Assembly: GCA_964385045.1 (NCBI GenBank)
Contig: CAYLNM010000078.1
Span: forward strand, 1-19,877
DNA length: 19,877 nt
Origin: CAYLNM01 sp964385045
GTDB taxonomy: Bacteria; Planctomycetota; Phycisphaerae; Phycisphaerales; SM1A02
Direction of reading: 5' to 3'
Positions 14,523 through 19,877 of the stretch are shown in pieces (position 1 is the stretch's first letter; the number at the start of each line of letters is the position of its first letter). Both the position numbers and the translations under genes were made by a program. A model generated the notes under the pieces. The model made no database searches and had not been told where the DNA came from. It saw only the letters and a list, made by a program, of their open reading frames with translations.

Positions 14523-15383
14523 TCAGAAGGCGTCGCCGGAGGGGCGGGGAATGCGGGTGACGACGGGGCGGCCGTCCCGGTCCCGGCCGCTGGGCACGAA
14601 CAGCTCGGGCACGACGGTGCGCTCGAGGATCTGCCGCAGGTACACCACCTCGAAGCCGCTGCCGTCGGGCGTCGGCCGCGAGTCGAGCATCACGAGGTCC
14701 GGCCGTTCCTCCAGCACCACGCCCTCGGCCCGGCCACGGTCGAGGTACAGGTCGAGGGCGTCGGCGGCGGTGAGGCTCGCGGGCACCGCTCCGGCGCCCG
14801 CCGCGGCGCCGGGCGTCGCCGTGGCGGCGTCGCGCGGAGGGCTCGTGACGGCGTCGCCCGGAGCCCCGCCCGGCCGCGGTCCGAGGGCCGGACTCATCAC
14901 CACCAGCAGCACCACGAGCATCGCCGAGACCATCCAGCCCGCGGCGGCGCGGGCGCGAGCAAGCGGCCGGCGTGGCGCGGCGGGGGCGGCGGCGCCGCGG
15001 GGGGCCGACCGCTGGGCCCTCCGGGACCGCTCGTGGCGCGGGGGCCGCGACGCCCGCGGCGTCGGTCCCTCCTCCGCCGTCACGATCGCGGGCGGCAGCT
15101 CCACGCGATCGGCCACCTCGGCCGCGGCGGCGGCGGCCTCGACCAGCAGGAGCTGGTCCCGCAGGCTCTCGGCCATCGCTCGCCACGCGGCGGCGTCGTC
15201 GCCCGCGGCCCGCGCCCAGGCGGTCCATCGGTCGGCGGACAGGTCGCCGGAGGCGATGCGATCGACGAGCCGGTCACGCCCCTCGACGGCGGACGCCTCG
15301 GCCCCCGGAAGGGCGAGGTCGGGGCGATCCGGGCGATCCGGGCGATCCGGGCGATCGGGGCGGTGGGCGGAGGGCGTGGTCAT
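14523..15383 (-). CDS. Single-pass membrane anti-sigma factor (putative)
   Basis: The 286-residue protein has an N-terminal RPD repeat (8-22), then a helical cytoplasmic part, RLVDRIASGDLSADRWTAWA with AAWRAMAESLRDQLLL (38-80). This resembles the N-termini of planctomycete anti-sigma factors and carries no zinc HCC motif. A basic Ala/Pro linker leads to one membrane span (150-167), then an extracytoplasmic domain of about 115 residues ending in VVYLRQILERTVVPELFVPSG. The start ATG overlaps the sigma-factor stop by ATGA, and GGAG sits eight bases upstream. Gene order and topology support sequestration of the adjacent ECF sigma factor at the membrane until a signal arrives. The sequence is too diverged for a firm family name, so the call rests partly on context. 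Confidence 0.75.
   Translation of the reverse strand: MTTPSAHRPDRPDRPDRPDRPDLALPGAEASAVEGRDRLVDRIASGDLSADRWTAWARAAGDDAAAWRAMAESLRDQLLLVEAAAAAAEVADRVELPPAIVTAEEGPTPRASRPPRHERSRRAQRSAPRGAAAPAAPRRPLARARAAAGWMVSAMLVVLLVVMSPALGPRPGGAPGDAVTSPPRDAATATPGAAAGAGAVPASLTAADALDLYLDRGRAEGVVLEERPDLVMLDSRPTPDGSGFEVVYLRQILERTVVPELFVPSGRDRDGRPVVTRIPRPSGDAF
15322..15357 (-). repeat. Four 9-bp tandem units encoding Arg-Pro-Asp repeats
   Basis: GGGCGATCC is repeated three times exactly and a fourth time with a last-base change, at the 5' end of the anti-sigma gene. On the coding strand each unit encodes Arg-Pro-Asp. Copy-number change would not disturb the frame. Confidence 0.9.
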
Positions 15384-16012
15384 GGCGAGGGCTCCCGGGC
15401 GGGGACGGGGGCGGTGATCGAGGGGGGCGGAGCGGCGGCACCGTCCGGTCCCGGCGGCGCGAGCGGGCGTGACGGCCAGGTGCCCCGGAGCATGCGGCGG
15501 GCCCGGGCGAGCCGGGTGTTGACGGCCGCCTCGCCGAGGCCGAGCGTCTCGCCGATGATGGACGCGGGCAGGCCGCGGACCGCTCGCAGCATCAGCGGCT
15601 CCCGGTAGGCCTCCGGCAGCGCCGCGAGCCGCTGCTGGAGCTCCCGCTCCATGGTCGCGGCGGCCGGATCGTGGCTGCCGTCCCGGGCGGCGAGGCCGGG
15701 GGCGTCGTCGAGCGGGACCGTGCGGTCGTCGCGGCGGCTCGCCCGGCGCCGGGCCGCGACGCGGGCGACGTTGACTGCCACCGTCCGCAGCCAGCCGCGG
15801 GCGGCGGCGGCGTCGCGGATGTCGTGTCCCTTGGCCACGAGCGTCATCGCCACCTCCTGCAGCAGGTCCTCGAGGTCGCTGTCGGCGGGCTTGTGGGCGA
15901 GCAGGACCGCGGCGATCCAGCGTCGGTTCTCGCGCCACAGCCGCTCGATCGTCGCGCGGTCGAGCGGAGCGGGGGACTCGGCGTGGGGACCGTCGGGCGG
16001 CGTGACCGTCAT
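15380..16012 (-). CDS. ECF-type RNA polymerase sigma factor
   Basis: The 210-residue protein has the two domains of ECF sigma factors. Region 2 spans about 22-90, with DSDLEDLLQEVAMTLVAKG for core binding and ARGWLRTVAVNVARVAARRR for -10 recognition. Region 4 spans about 120-176, with LPEAYREPLMLRAVRGLPAS and a helix-turn-helix IIGETLGLGEAAVNTRLARA that reads the -35. The usual region 3 is absent, as expected. A Pro/Ala-rich tail of about 33 residues follows. It should redirect RNA polymerase to a stress or envelope regulon and be held by the overlapping anti-sigma product. ATG 16012 has only a weak ribosome binding site. It is divergent from the SRPBCC gene. The family is certain; the regulon is unknown. 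Confidence 0.92.
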   Translation of the reverse strand: MTVTPPDGPHAESPAPLDRATIERLWRENRRWIAAVLLAHKPADSDLEDLLQEVAMTLVAKGHDIRDAAAARGWLRTVAVNVARVAARRRASRRDDRTVPLDDAPGLAARDGSHDPAAATMERELQQRLAALPEAYREPLMLRAVRGLPASIIGETLGLGEAAVNTRLARARRMLRGTWPSRPLAPPGPDGAAAPPPSITAPVPAREPSP

Positions 16013-16093
16013 GGGCGAGCTCGTCGGCCCGGCAGTGGGCGGACCGCTGGAGAGGATGCGCCGCCGGGGGGCGAATCGTCACGGAAATCCGGC

Positions 16094-16121
16094 GACTCGC
16101 CCGAGCGACCTCGATCGTTCC
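16094..16121 (-). promoter_or_regulatory. Candidate ECF-type promoter upstream of the sigma gene
   Basis: On the minus strand GGAAC (16121-16117), the usual -35 core of ECF promoters, is followed after 18 bases by GAGTC (16098-16094). The pair is about 85 bases upstream of the sigma start, where an autoregulated promoter would be expected. The -10 match is loose and the spacer slightly long, so this is only a candidate. Confidence 0.22.
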
Positions 16122-16252
16122 GCACGGACGGCAGGCGGTTTCGCCTTCATGGGATGGGACTCGTCCGGGATCGGCTAGGGTCCGACGCGGCAGGCGGGAG
16201 CCGGCCGCGGGGGCCCGCCGCTCCCCTCCGCCGACCCGACGGAGCACTCGCG

Positions 16253-16753
16253 ATGCCGGCGCAGTCGTTCACCCGCACCGAGCGGATCCCTCGGTCCGCG
16301 GCCGACGTGCTCGCGTTCCTCCGAGACGTGCGGCAGGCGGAGGCGTGGATGGAGGAGGTCGTCCGGGTCGAGCCCGTCGACGACGGACCCGTCCGCCCCG
16401 GCTGGCGGTACCGCGAGACCCGCCGCATGAAGGGACGGGAGCACTCGGCCGTGATCAGGGTGACTGAGGTCACCGATCCGGACGCGGGGCCCCCATTCGC
16501 CATCCGGCACGTCGCCCGCGGCCTCGGCAACCACGCGGCCTGCCGGTTCGTCGTCGAGCCCGACGGGCCCGAAGCATGCCGGCTCACCCTCGAGGCGTCG
16601 GTCGCGCCGGTGGGCCTTCTCGGGCGGCCGTTCACCGGGATGCTGCTGCGGACCATCGAGCGGACCGACGGGCACCTGCTCGAGCGTCTGCGCGAGCACC
16701 TCGCAGCGCCCTCGGCGGACCGGGACGCCGCGGGCGCCTCCGGGGAGAGATAG
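16253..16753 (+). CDS. SRPBCC (START-like) family protein
   Basis: The 166-residue protein starts with the strand-helix opening of the polyketide cyclase/SRPBCC fold: SFTRTERIPRSAADVLAFLRDV (5-26) followed by AEAWMEEVVRVEPV. Strands with GWRYRETRRMKGREHSAVIRVTEV and a closing amphipathic helix (about 127-155, LLGRPFTGMLLRTIERTDGHLLERLREHL) complete a hydrophobic-pocket fold. Such proteins bind lipids, polyketides or other small hydrophobic ligands; the ligand here cannot be named. GGAG (16241-16244) is eight bases before ATG 16253. It is divergent from the ECF sigma gene and is followed by the structured spacer at 16782-16861. The fold call is fairly sure from the pattern and length. Confidence 0.82.
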   Translation: MPAQSFTRTERIPRSAADVLAFLRDVRQAEAWMEEVVRVEPVDDGPVRPGWRYRETRRMKGREHSAVIRVTEVTDPDAGPPFAIRHVARGLGNHAACRFVVEPDGPEACRLTLEASVAPVGLLGRPFTGMLLRTIERTDGHLLERLREHLAAPSADRDAAGASGER

Positions 16754-16780
16754 AAATGCCGGAGTAAACGTGAAGTTTGC

Positions 16781-16809
16781 TTGACGATGGCGGGCGACCT
16801 CGCCATCAT
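16781..16809 (+). promoter_or_regulatory. Sigma-70-like promoter TTGACG-17-CATCAT
   Basis: TTGACG (16781-16786) matches the -35 consensus at five of six bases. After a 17-base spacer CATCAT (16804-16809) matches the -10 at four of six. An unusually AT-rich stretch (about 16750-16780) lies just upstream. This would drive the tandem membrane-protein genes with a 5' leader of about 110 bases. The elements overlap the arms of the nested inverted repeats. Confidence 0.45.
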
Positions 16810-16861
16810 GCGGGTCGATGCCGCATTCGGCCGGGCCCCCGGCCGGAATGCGCCATCGTCA
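16782..16861. repeat. Nested inverted repeats with mutually exclusive stems
   Basis: TGACGATGGCG (16782-16792) and CGCCATCGTCA (16851-16861) are a perfect 11-bp inverted repeat. The first arm can also pair with CGCCATC at 16801-16807 (7 bp, 8-base loop). The last arm also closes a long hairpin at 16817-16857: about 17 pairs, one mismatch, one bulged G and a 4-base loop around GGCCGG/CCGGCC. The arms therefore compete. Position between the SRPBCC stop and the membrane-protein start suits a terminator, operator or attenuator. Confidence 0.7.
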
Positions 16862-16926
16862 GCCGGGCCGAGGCGCGTTCGACGGGGGACGTCGACGGCC
16901 GGCCCGCCTTCGGAGGCGACGGCCGC

Positions 16927-17931
16927 ATGACGGACTTCCTCGCTCGGATCGACCGGCTCCTTCGCGCACGGGACGAGGGGGGCGGCGTCGTCGCCACGGA
17001 CCGGCTGGTGCCGATCCGCACGGCGCTGCTGGCGTGCCTGGTCCTCGGAGCGATCGCGGGCGCCTGCACGGGCGTCTACGCGATGGCCAACCACGACGAG
17101 CTCAACGTCGTGCAGCTGATCGCGGCGGGGGTGAAGGTCCCGCTGCTGTTCCTGCTCACGCTCGCCGTGACCTTCCCGTCGCTGTACGTCTTCACTGCGC
17201 TCCTCGGCGTCAACCTCGACCCGGTGGGCCTCATGCGGATGATCCTCTCCGCGATCGTGGTGACGGTCGCGCTGGCGGCGTCCTTCGGGCCGATCACCGC
17301 GTTCTTCGCCCTCAGCACCGACAACTACTCGTTCATGGTGGTGCTGACGGTGGTGGTCTTCGGCTTCGGCGGCATCGTCGGCCTGATCTTCCTGCTCAAC
17401 GCGCTGCGGGGACTGCTCGGGATCACCGTGACGAGGAAGGCGGGCCGGCGCGAGGGGGACGAACGGGCCGCGGCCGGGGCGCGACACGACGCCGGCGATG
17501 GGGCCGAGGCGACCCGGCCGATCGCGACGCGGTCCGCGTCGGCGGCGATGACGACGTCGGCCGGCGGGGCGGACGCGGACCGCGGCGATGCCGATGCCGA
17601 CGCCGATGCCGACGAAGGGACGCGTGACGGGGGGCGGGGTGCCGACGCCGACGACGACGCGGGCGGCGCGGTCGACCCCGCGCGTGCACCGGCGACTGCG
17701 GATCCCGCGGCCGTCCCCGACGAGTCGCCGGCGTTACGCGCGGACGAGCGGGCGGCCACGATCCTGTTCCGCATCTGGGTCGTCGTGTACGGGCTCGTCG
17801 GCGCACAGATGGCCTGGGTGCTGCGGCCGTTCATCGGGGACCCGCGGGCCGAGTTCAGTTGGTTCCGCGCCCGCGAGTCGAACTTCTTCGAGGCGGCGTT
17901 CGGGCACCTGCTGAACCTCTTCGGCGGCTGA
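16927..17931 (+). CDS. Multi-pass membrane protein, paralogue 1, with Asp/Ala-rich insert
   Basis: The 334-residue protein has a short cytoplasmic-like start and four hydrophobic segments (about 33-52, 69-94, 106-126, 136-160). A low-complexity Ala/Asp/Arg insert follows (171-275), including a run of alternating Asp and Ala (221-229), then a fifth segment (278-298) that flows into WVLRPFIGDP and a terminal amphipathic helix. GGAGG (16912-16916) lies ten bases before ATG 16927. The next gene encodes a clear paralogue that shares KVP-L-L, L-YG-VG-Q-AWVLRP-IG-P and the FFR/WFR ending but lacks the insert. Such pairs probably assemble together in the membrane. I do not recognise a named family or a catalytic motif, and no function is claimed. 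Confidence 0.8.
   Translation: MTDFLARIDRLLRARDEGGGVVATDRLVPIRTALLACLVLGAIAGACTGVYAMANHDELNVVQLIAAGVKVPLLFLLTLAVTFPSLYVFTALLGVNLDPVGLMRMILSAIVVTVALAASFGPITAFFALSTDNYSFMVVLTVVVFGFGGIVGLIFLLNALRGLLGITVTRKAGRREGDERAAAGARHDAGDGAEATRPIATRSASAAMTTSAGGADADRGDADADADADEGTRDGGRGADADDDAGGAVDPARAPATADPAAVPDESPALRADERAATILFRIWVVVYGLVGAQMAWVLRPFIGDPRAEFSWFRARESNFFEAAFGHLLNLFGG
17587..17613 (+). repeat. GAYGCC hexamer repeat encoding alternating Asp-Ala
   Basis: Alternating GAT/GAC and GCC codons give the run of Asp-Ala pairs in the linker of paralogue 1. The repeat keeps the frame and is absent from paralogue 2. Confidence 0.8.
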
Positions 17932-17935
17932 CCGC

Positions 17936-18673
17936 GTGTCCGCGCCCTCCCTTCCGACCACGCCCGACGCGGGCGATCCCGGCCACGGGCCACGCGTCGC
18001 CGCGGCGTGGGTGCTGCTCGCGGCCGACGGGACGCTGCGGCCCGAGCCGCGGCCCGGCACGCGCCCGCCGGGCGGCATCGCGGGCTCGCTGGCGGTGATC
18101 CTCGTGTTCGCCTCGGTGGCGGGCGCGGTGATGGGCACCTACGGCGGCGTCGGGCCGGACCGGCTCGAGCAGATCGCCTACTCGACGATCAAGGTGCCGA
18201 TCCTGCTGCTGGGCACCTTCGTCCTCTGCCTGCCCGGCTTCGTCACGGCCAACGTGCTGCTCGGCGTCGGCGCCGACCTGCGGGACGCGCTGCGGGCGAT
18301 CCTCCGCACGCAGGCCGCGATCGCGGTGCTGCACGCCGCGTTCATGCCCGCGGTCGCGTTCTGGTACGTCTTCGAGCGGCAGCACGCCGCCGCGGTGTCG
18401 GTGAACGCACTGGCCCTGGGCGCGGCGAGCCTGAGCGCCCAGCTCGTGCTGCGGCGTGCCTACCGCCCGCTCGTCGCCCGCGATTCCGCCCACCGGTCGC
18501 TCATGTGGCTGTGGCTCGTGCTGTACGGCTTCGTCGGCGTGCAGCTCGCGTGGGTGCTGCGGCCGTACATCGGGAATCCGGGCCTCGAGACCGCGTTCTT
18601 CCGCGAGAACTCGTGGAGCAACGCGTACCTCGCCCTCGCGGACAAGATGCTGCAGGCCCTGGGGCTGCGCTGA
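17936..18673 (+). CDS. Multi-pass membrane protein, paralogue 2
   Basis: The 245-residue protein begins with GTG at 17936, four bases after the stop of paralogue 1; no in-frame ATG precedes its first membrane segment. A Pro/Gly-rich start (1-48) is followed by hydrophobic segments at about 50-70, 84-112, 121-146, 152-172 and 188-208. The end reads LVLYGFVGVQLAWVLRPYIG, then NP, ETAFFREN and a short helix. This is the same ending as paralogue 1, and KVPILLLGTFVLCLP (86-100) parallels KVPLLFLLTLAVTFP there. Spacing implies an operon and probable translational coupling. It faces the M24 peptidase gene with only seven bases between stop codons. Family and function are not recognised. Confidence 0.8.
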   Translation: MSAPSLPTTPDAGDPGHGPRVAAAWVLLAADGTLRPEPRPGTRPPGGIAGSLAVILVFASVAGAVMGTYGGVGPDRLEQIAYSTIKVPILLLGTFVLCLPGFVTANVLLGVGADLRDALRAILRTQAAIAVLHAAFMPAVAFWYVFERQHAAAVSVNALALGAASLSAQLVLRRAYRPLVARDSAHRSLMWLWLVLYGFVGVQLAWVLRPYIGNPGLETAFFRENSWSNAYLALADKMLQALGLR

Positions 18674-18680
18674 CGCGGCT

Positions 18681-19877
18681 TCACCGCCAGTCGAGTCCCT
18701 CGGGCAGGCGGTTGAGGTTCTCGCAGCCGTCCGCGGTCACGACGACCATGTCCTCGACGCGGATGCCGCCGACGGCGGGGCCGTAGAGCCCGGGCTCGAT
18801 CGTGAGGGCGTCGCCCTCGACCAGCGGCGGGCCGCCGCGGTCGAGCAGCGGCGGCTCGTGCACGTCGAGGCCGATCCCGTGCCCGGTGCCGTGGACGATC
18901 GCGATGCGGTCCGGCGGATCCTCGGGCGAGGGGAGGCCGGCGGCGTAGCCGCGCTCGGCGAGGGTGGCGAGCGTGGCGGCGTGGACGTCCTCGCCCGTCG
19001 CCCCCGCCCGCGTCGCCGCGGTGGCCGCCGCCTTGGCCGCGACGACCGCCTCGTGCATCCGGGCGACGACCTCGGGGACGTCGCCGTGCACCACGGTGCG
19101 GGTGCAGTCGCCGTTGTAGCCCGTCGCCCGGTCGCGGGGGAAGATGTCGATGATCACGGGCTCGCCGGTGCGCAGCACGCCGTGGCCGTGCTCGTGGCAG
19201 TCGGCCGCCTGCGGCCCGCCGGCGACGATCGCCCCCGGCGACTCGAAGCCGCGGCCGAGCAGGAAGGCGTCGATCGCCGTCCGCACGCGCTCGCTCGTCA
19301 GCGGCTCGCCCTCGTGGCGGAGCGTGCCGTCGGCCTGCGCCTCGGCCCGGGCGACGAGGCGGCACGCGAGCTCCATCGCCTCCTCGGTCACCGCCTGCGC
19401 CGCCCGCAGGGCCGCGACCTCCTCGGCGTCCTTGGCCCGGCGGGCGAGGACGCCCATCTCGGGATCGCAGAGGACCTCGATGCCGCGGGCGGCGAGCTCG
19501 TGCACGAAGATCAGCGGCAGCGAGCGGTTCGCGACGACGCGGGTCGCGCCGGACCGGACGACGCACTCGGCGGTCGCCTGGGCGGTGGCGATCGCCCGGT
19601 CGCCGGAGAGGCCGCCGTCGGGCGTGAAGTCGGCGGGGCAGGCCACCGCGTCCGCCCGGGCATCGCGGCGGGCGCGGTCCATCTCGATGTCGCGGATGAT
19701 CAGCAGGCGGTGGCGGTGGCCCGCGGTGCCGCCGGTCGGGCCGCCGCCGGGCAGGTCGAGGATCGCCGCCGGGTCGCCGACGGAGAAGCGGATCGCGTGC
19801 AGGAGGCCGCGGTCGGTGGCCGGCACGCCGCCGAGCAGGACGGCGGTGCGGTCGTCGACGGCGAGGTCGGGGCGGAC
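18681..19877 (-). CDS. M24-family aminopeptidase P / prolidase-like protein (5' end outside window)
   Basis: The frame is open to the right edge, giving 398 codons of a protein that starts beyond the window. The first part (about 1-150 of the visible protein) is a creatinase-type N-terminal domain with RLLIIRDIEMDRAR and ADAVACPADF. The catalytic pita-bread domain follows. All five metal ligands of the family can be placed: D244 in IDIFPRD, D257 in GDCTRT, H333 in HGTGHGIGL, E361 in TIEPGLYG and E375 in VEDM. The enzyme should be an intact dinuclear-metal peptidase acting on Xaa-Pro or Pro-containing peptides; the exact specificity cannot be read. A GTG at 19826 is unlikely to be the true start, because plausible coding sequence continues upstream of it. 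No signal peptide can be judged. Confidence 0.9.
   Translation of the reverse strand, partial: VRPDLAVDDRTAVLLGGVPATDRGLLHAIRFSVGDPAAILDLPGGGPTGGTAGHRHRLLIIRDIEMDRARRDARADAVACPADFTPDGGLSGDRAIATAQATAECVVRSGATRVVANRSLPLIFVHELAARGIEVLCDPEMGVLARRAKDAEEVAALRAAQAVTEEAMELACRLVARAEAQADGTLRHEGEPLTSERVRTAIDAFLLGRGFESPGAIVAGGPQAADCHEHGHGVLRTGEPVIIDIFPRDRATGYNGDCTRTVVHGDVPEVVARMHEAVVAAKAAATAATRAGATGEDVHAATLATLAERGYAAGLPSPEDPPDRIAIVHGTGHGIGLDVHEPPLLDRGGPPLVEGDALTIEPGLYGPAVGGIRVEDMVVVTADGCENLNRLPEGLDWR

Noticed and set aside
11008..15608. Long plus-strand open frames over the photolyase, PDZ and anti-sigma genes
   Set aside because: Their compositions are low-complexity Val/Glu/Arg or Ser/Arg strings without domains, and the minus-strand genes explain the coding signal.
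16176..16181. TAGGGT as a -10 element for the SRPBCC gene
   Set aside because: No -35-like hexamer lies at a normal distance; the nearest candidate is 24 bases away.
16756..16767. Tiny open frame ATG CCG GAG TAA after a purine-rich GGGGAGAG
   Set aside because: Three codons with no attenuation residues; the purine-rich sequence is the end of the SRPBCC gene. A leader peptide cannot be supported.
1..19877. Mobile element, CRISPR, tRNA, rRNA or defence island
   Set aside because: No transposase, integrase, spaced repeats, cloverleaf or rRNA-like sequence was seen, and base composition looks even across the window.
16927..19877. Membrane paralogues plus M24 peptidase as a toxin/immunity or defence module
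   Set aside because: The peptidase is on the opposite strand with all metabolic-family motifs, and the paralogues have no effector domain.

Overview
The window is very GC-rich bacterial chromosomal DNA with strong G/C third-position bias, so many long open frames are antisense shadows of real genes. The gene mix points to Planctomycetota, perhaps the Phycisphaerae. It includes an ECF sigma factor with a one-pass anti-sigma of the kind common in planctomycetes, a DUF4190/pseudopilin-like fusion, a LonC-like protease and a PhrB-type photolyase. This placement is inferred from family content, not from a marker gene. No rRNA, tRNA, CRISPR array, insertion sequence or integrase was seen.

Left part (1-3155). 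A truncated minus-strand gene begins with a signal peptide. A 445-base gene-free stretch with a hairpin and a 19-bp direct repeat follows. Next come a thioredoxin (+), two intergenic hairpins, and a membrane protein fusing a DUF4190-like region to a GspG-like domain (-). An S4-domain RNA-binding protein of the YbcJ type (+) and a dCMP-deaminase-like zinc deaminase (+) close this part.

Signalling cassette (3436-8080, +). A membrane PAS-PAS histidine kinase, a receiver-HD-GYP protein and a receiver-HDOD protein are joined by ATGA start/stop overlaps. The unit looks like one kinase feeding two outputs, one of them a predicted c-di-GMP phosphodiesterase. It overlaps tail-to-tail by 52 bp with the next gene.

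Minus-strand block (8029-16012). In transcription order, reading right to left: an ECF sigma factor, its anti-sigma (ATGA overlap), a secreted PDZ/coiled-coil protein with hendecad repeats, a strong 15-bp hairpin, a PhrB-type photolyase/cryptochrome that lacks two of the four expected iron-sulfur cysteines, and a LonC-like protease with a degraded Walker A motif.

Right part (16253-19877). An SRPBCC protein (+) is divergent from the sigma factor. A 170-base spacer with a sigma-70-like promoter inside nested inverted repeats leads to two tandem paralogous multi-pass membrane proteins (+). These face a 5'-truncated M24 aminopeptidase/prolidase (-).

The points most worth a second look are the cysteine-poor photolyase, the bistable-looking leader at 16782-16861, the proline-marked hendecads in the PDZ protein next to the sigma/anti-sigma pair, and the tandem membrane paralogues. 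Nothing here amounts to a complete new defence or mobile system.
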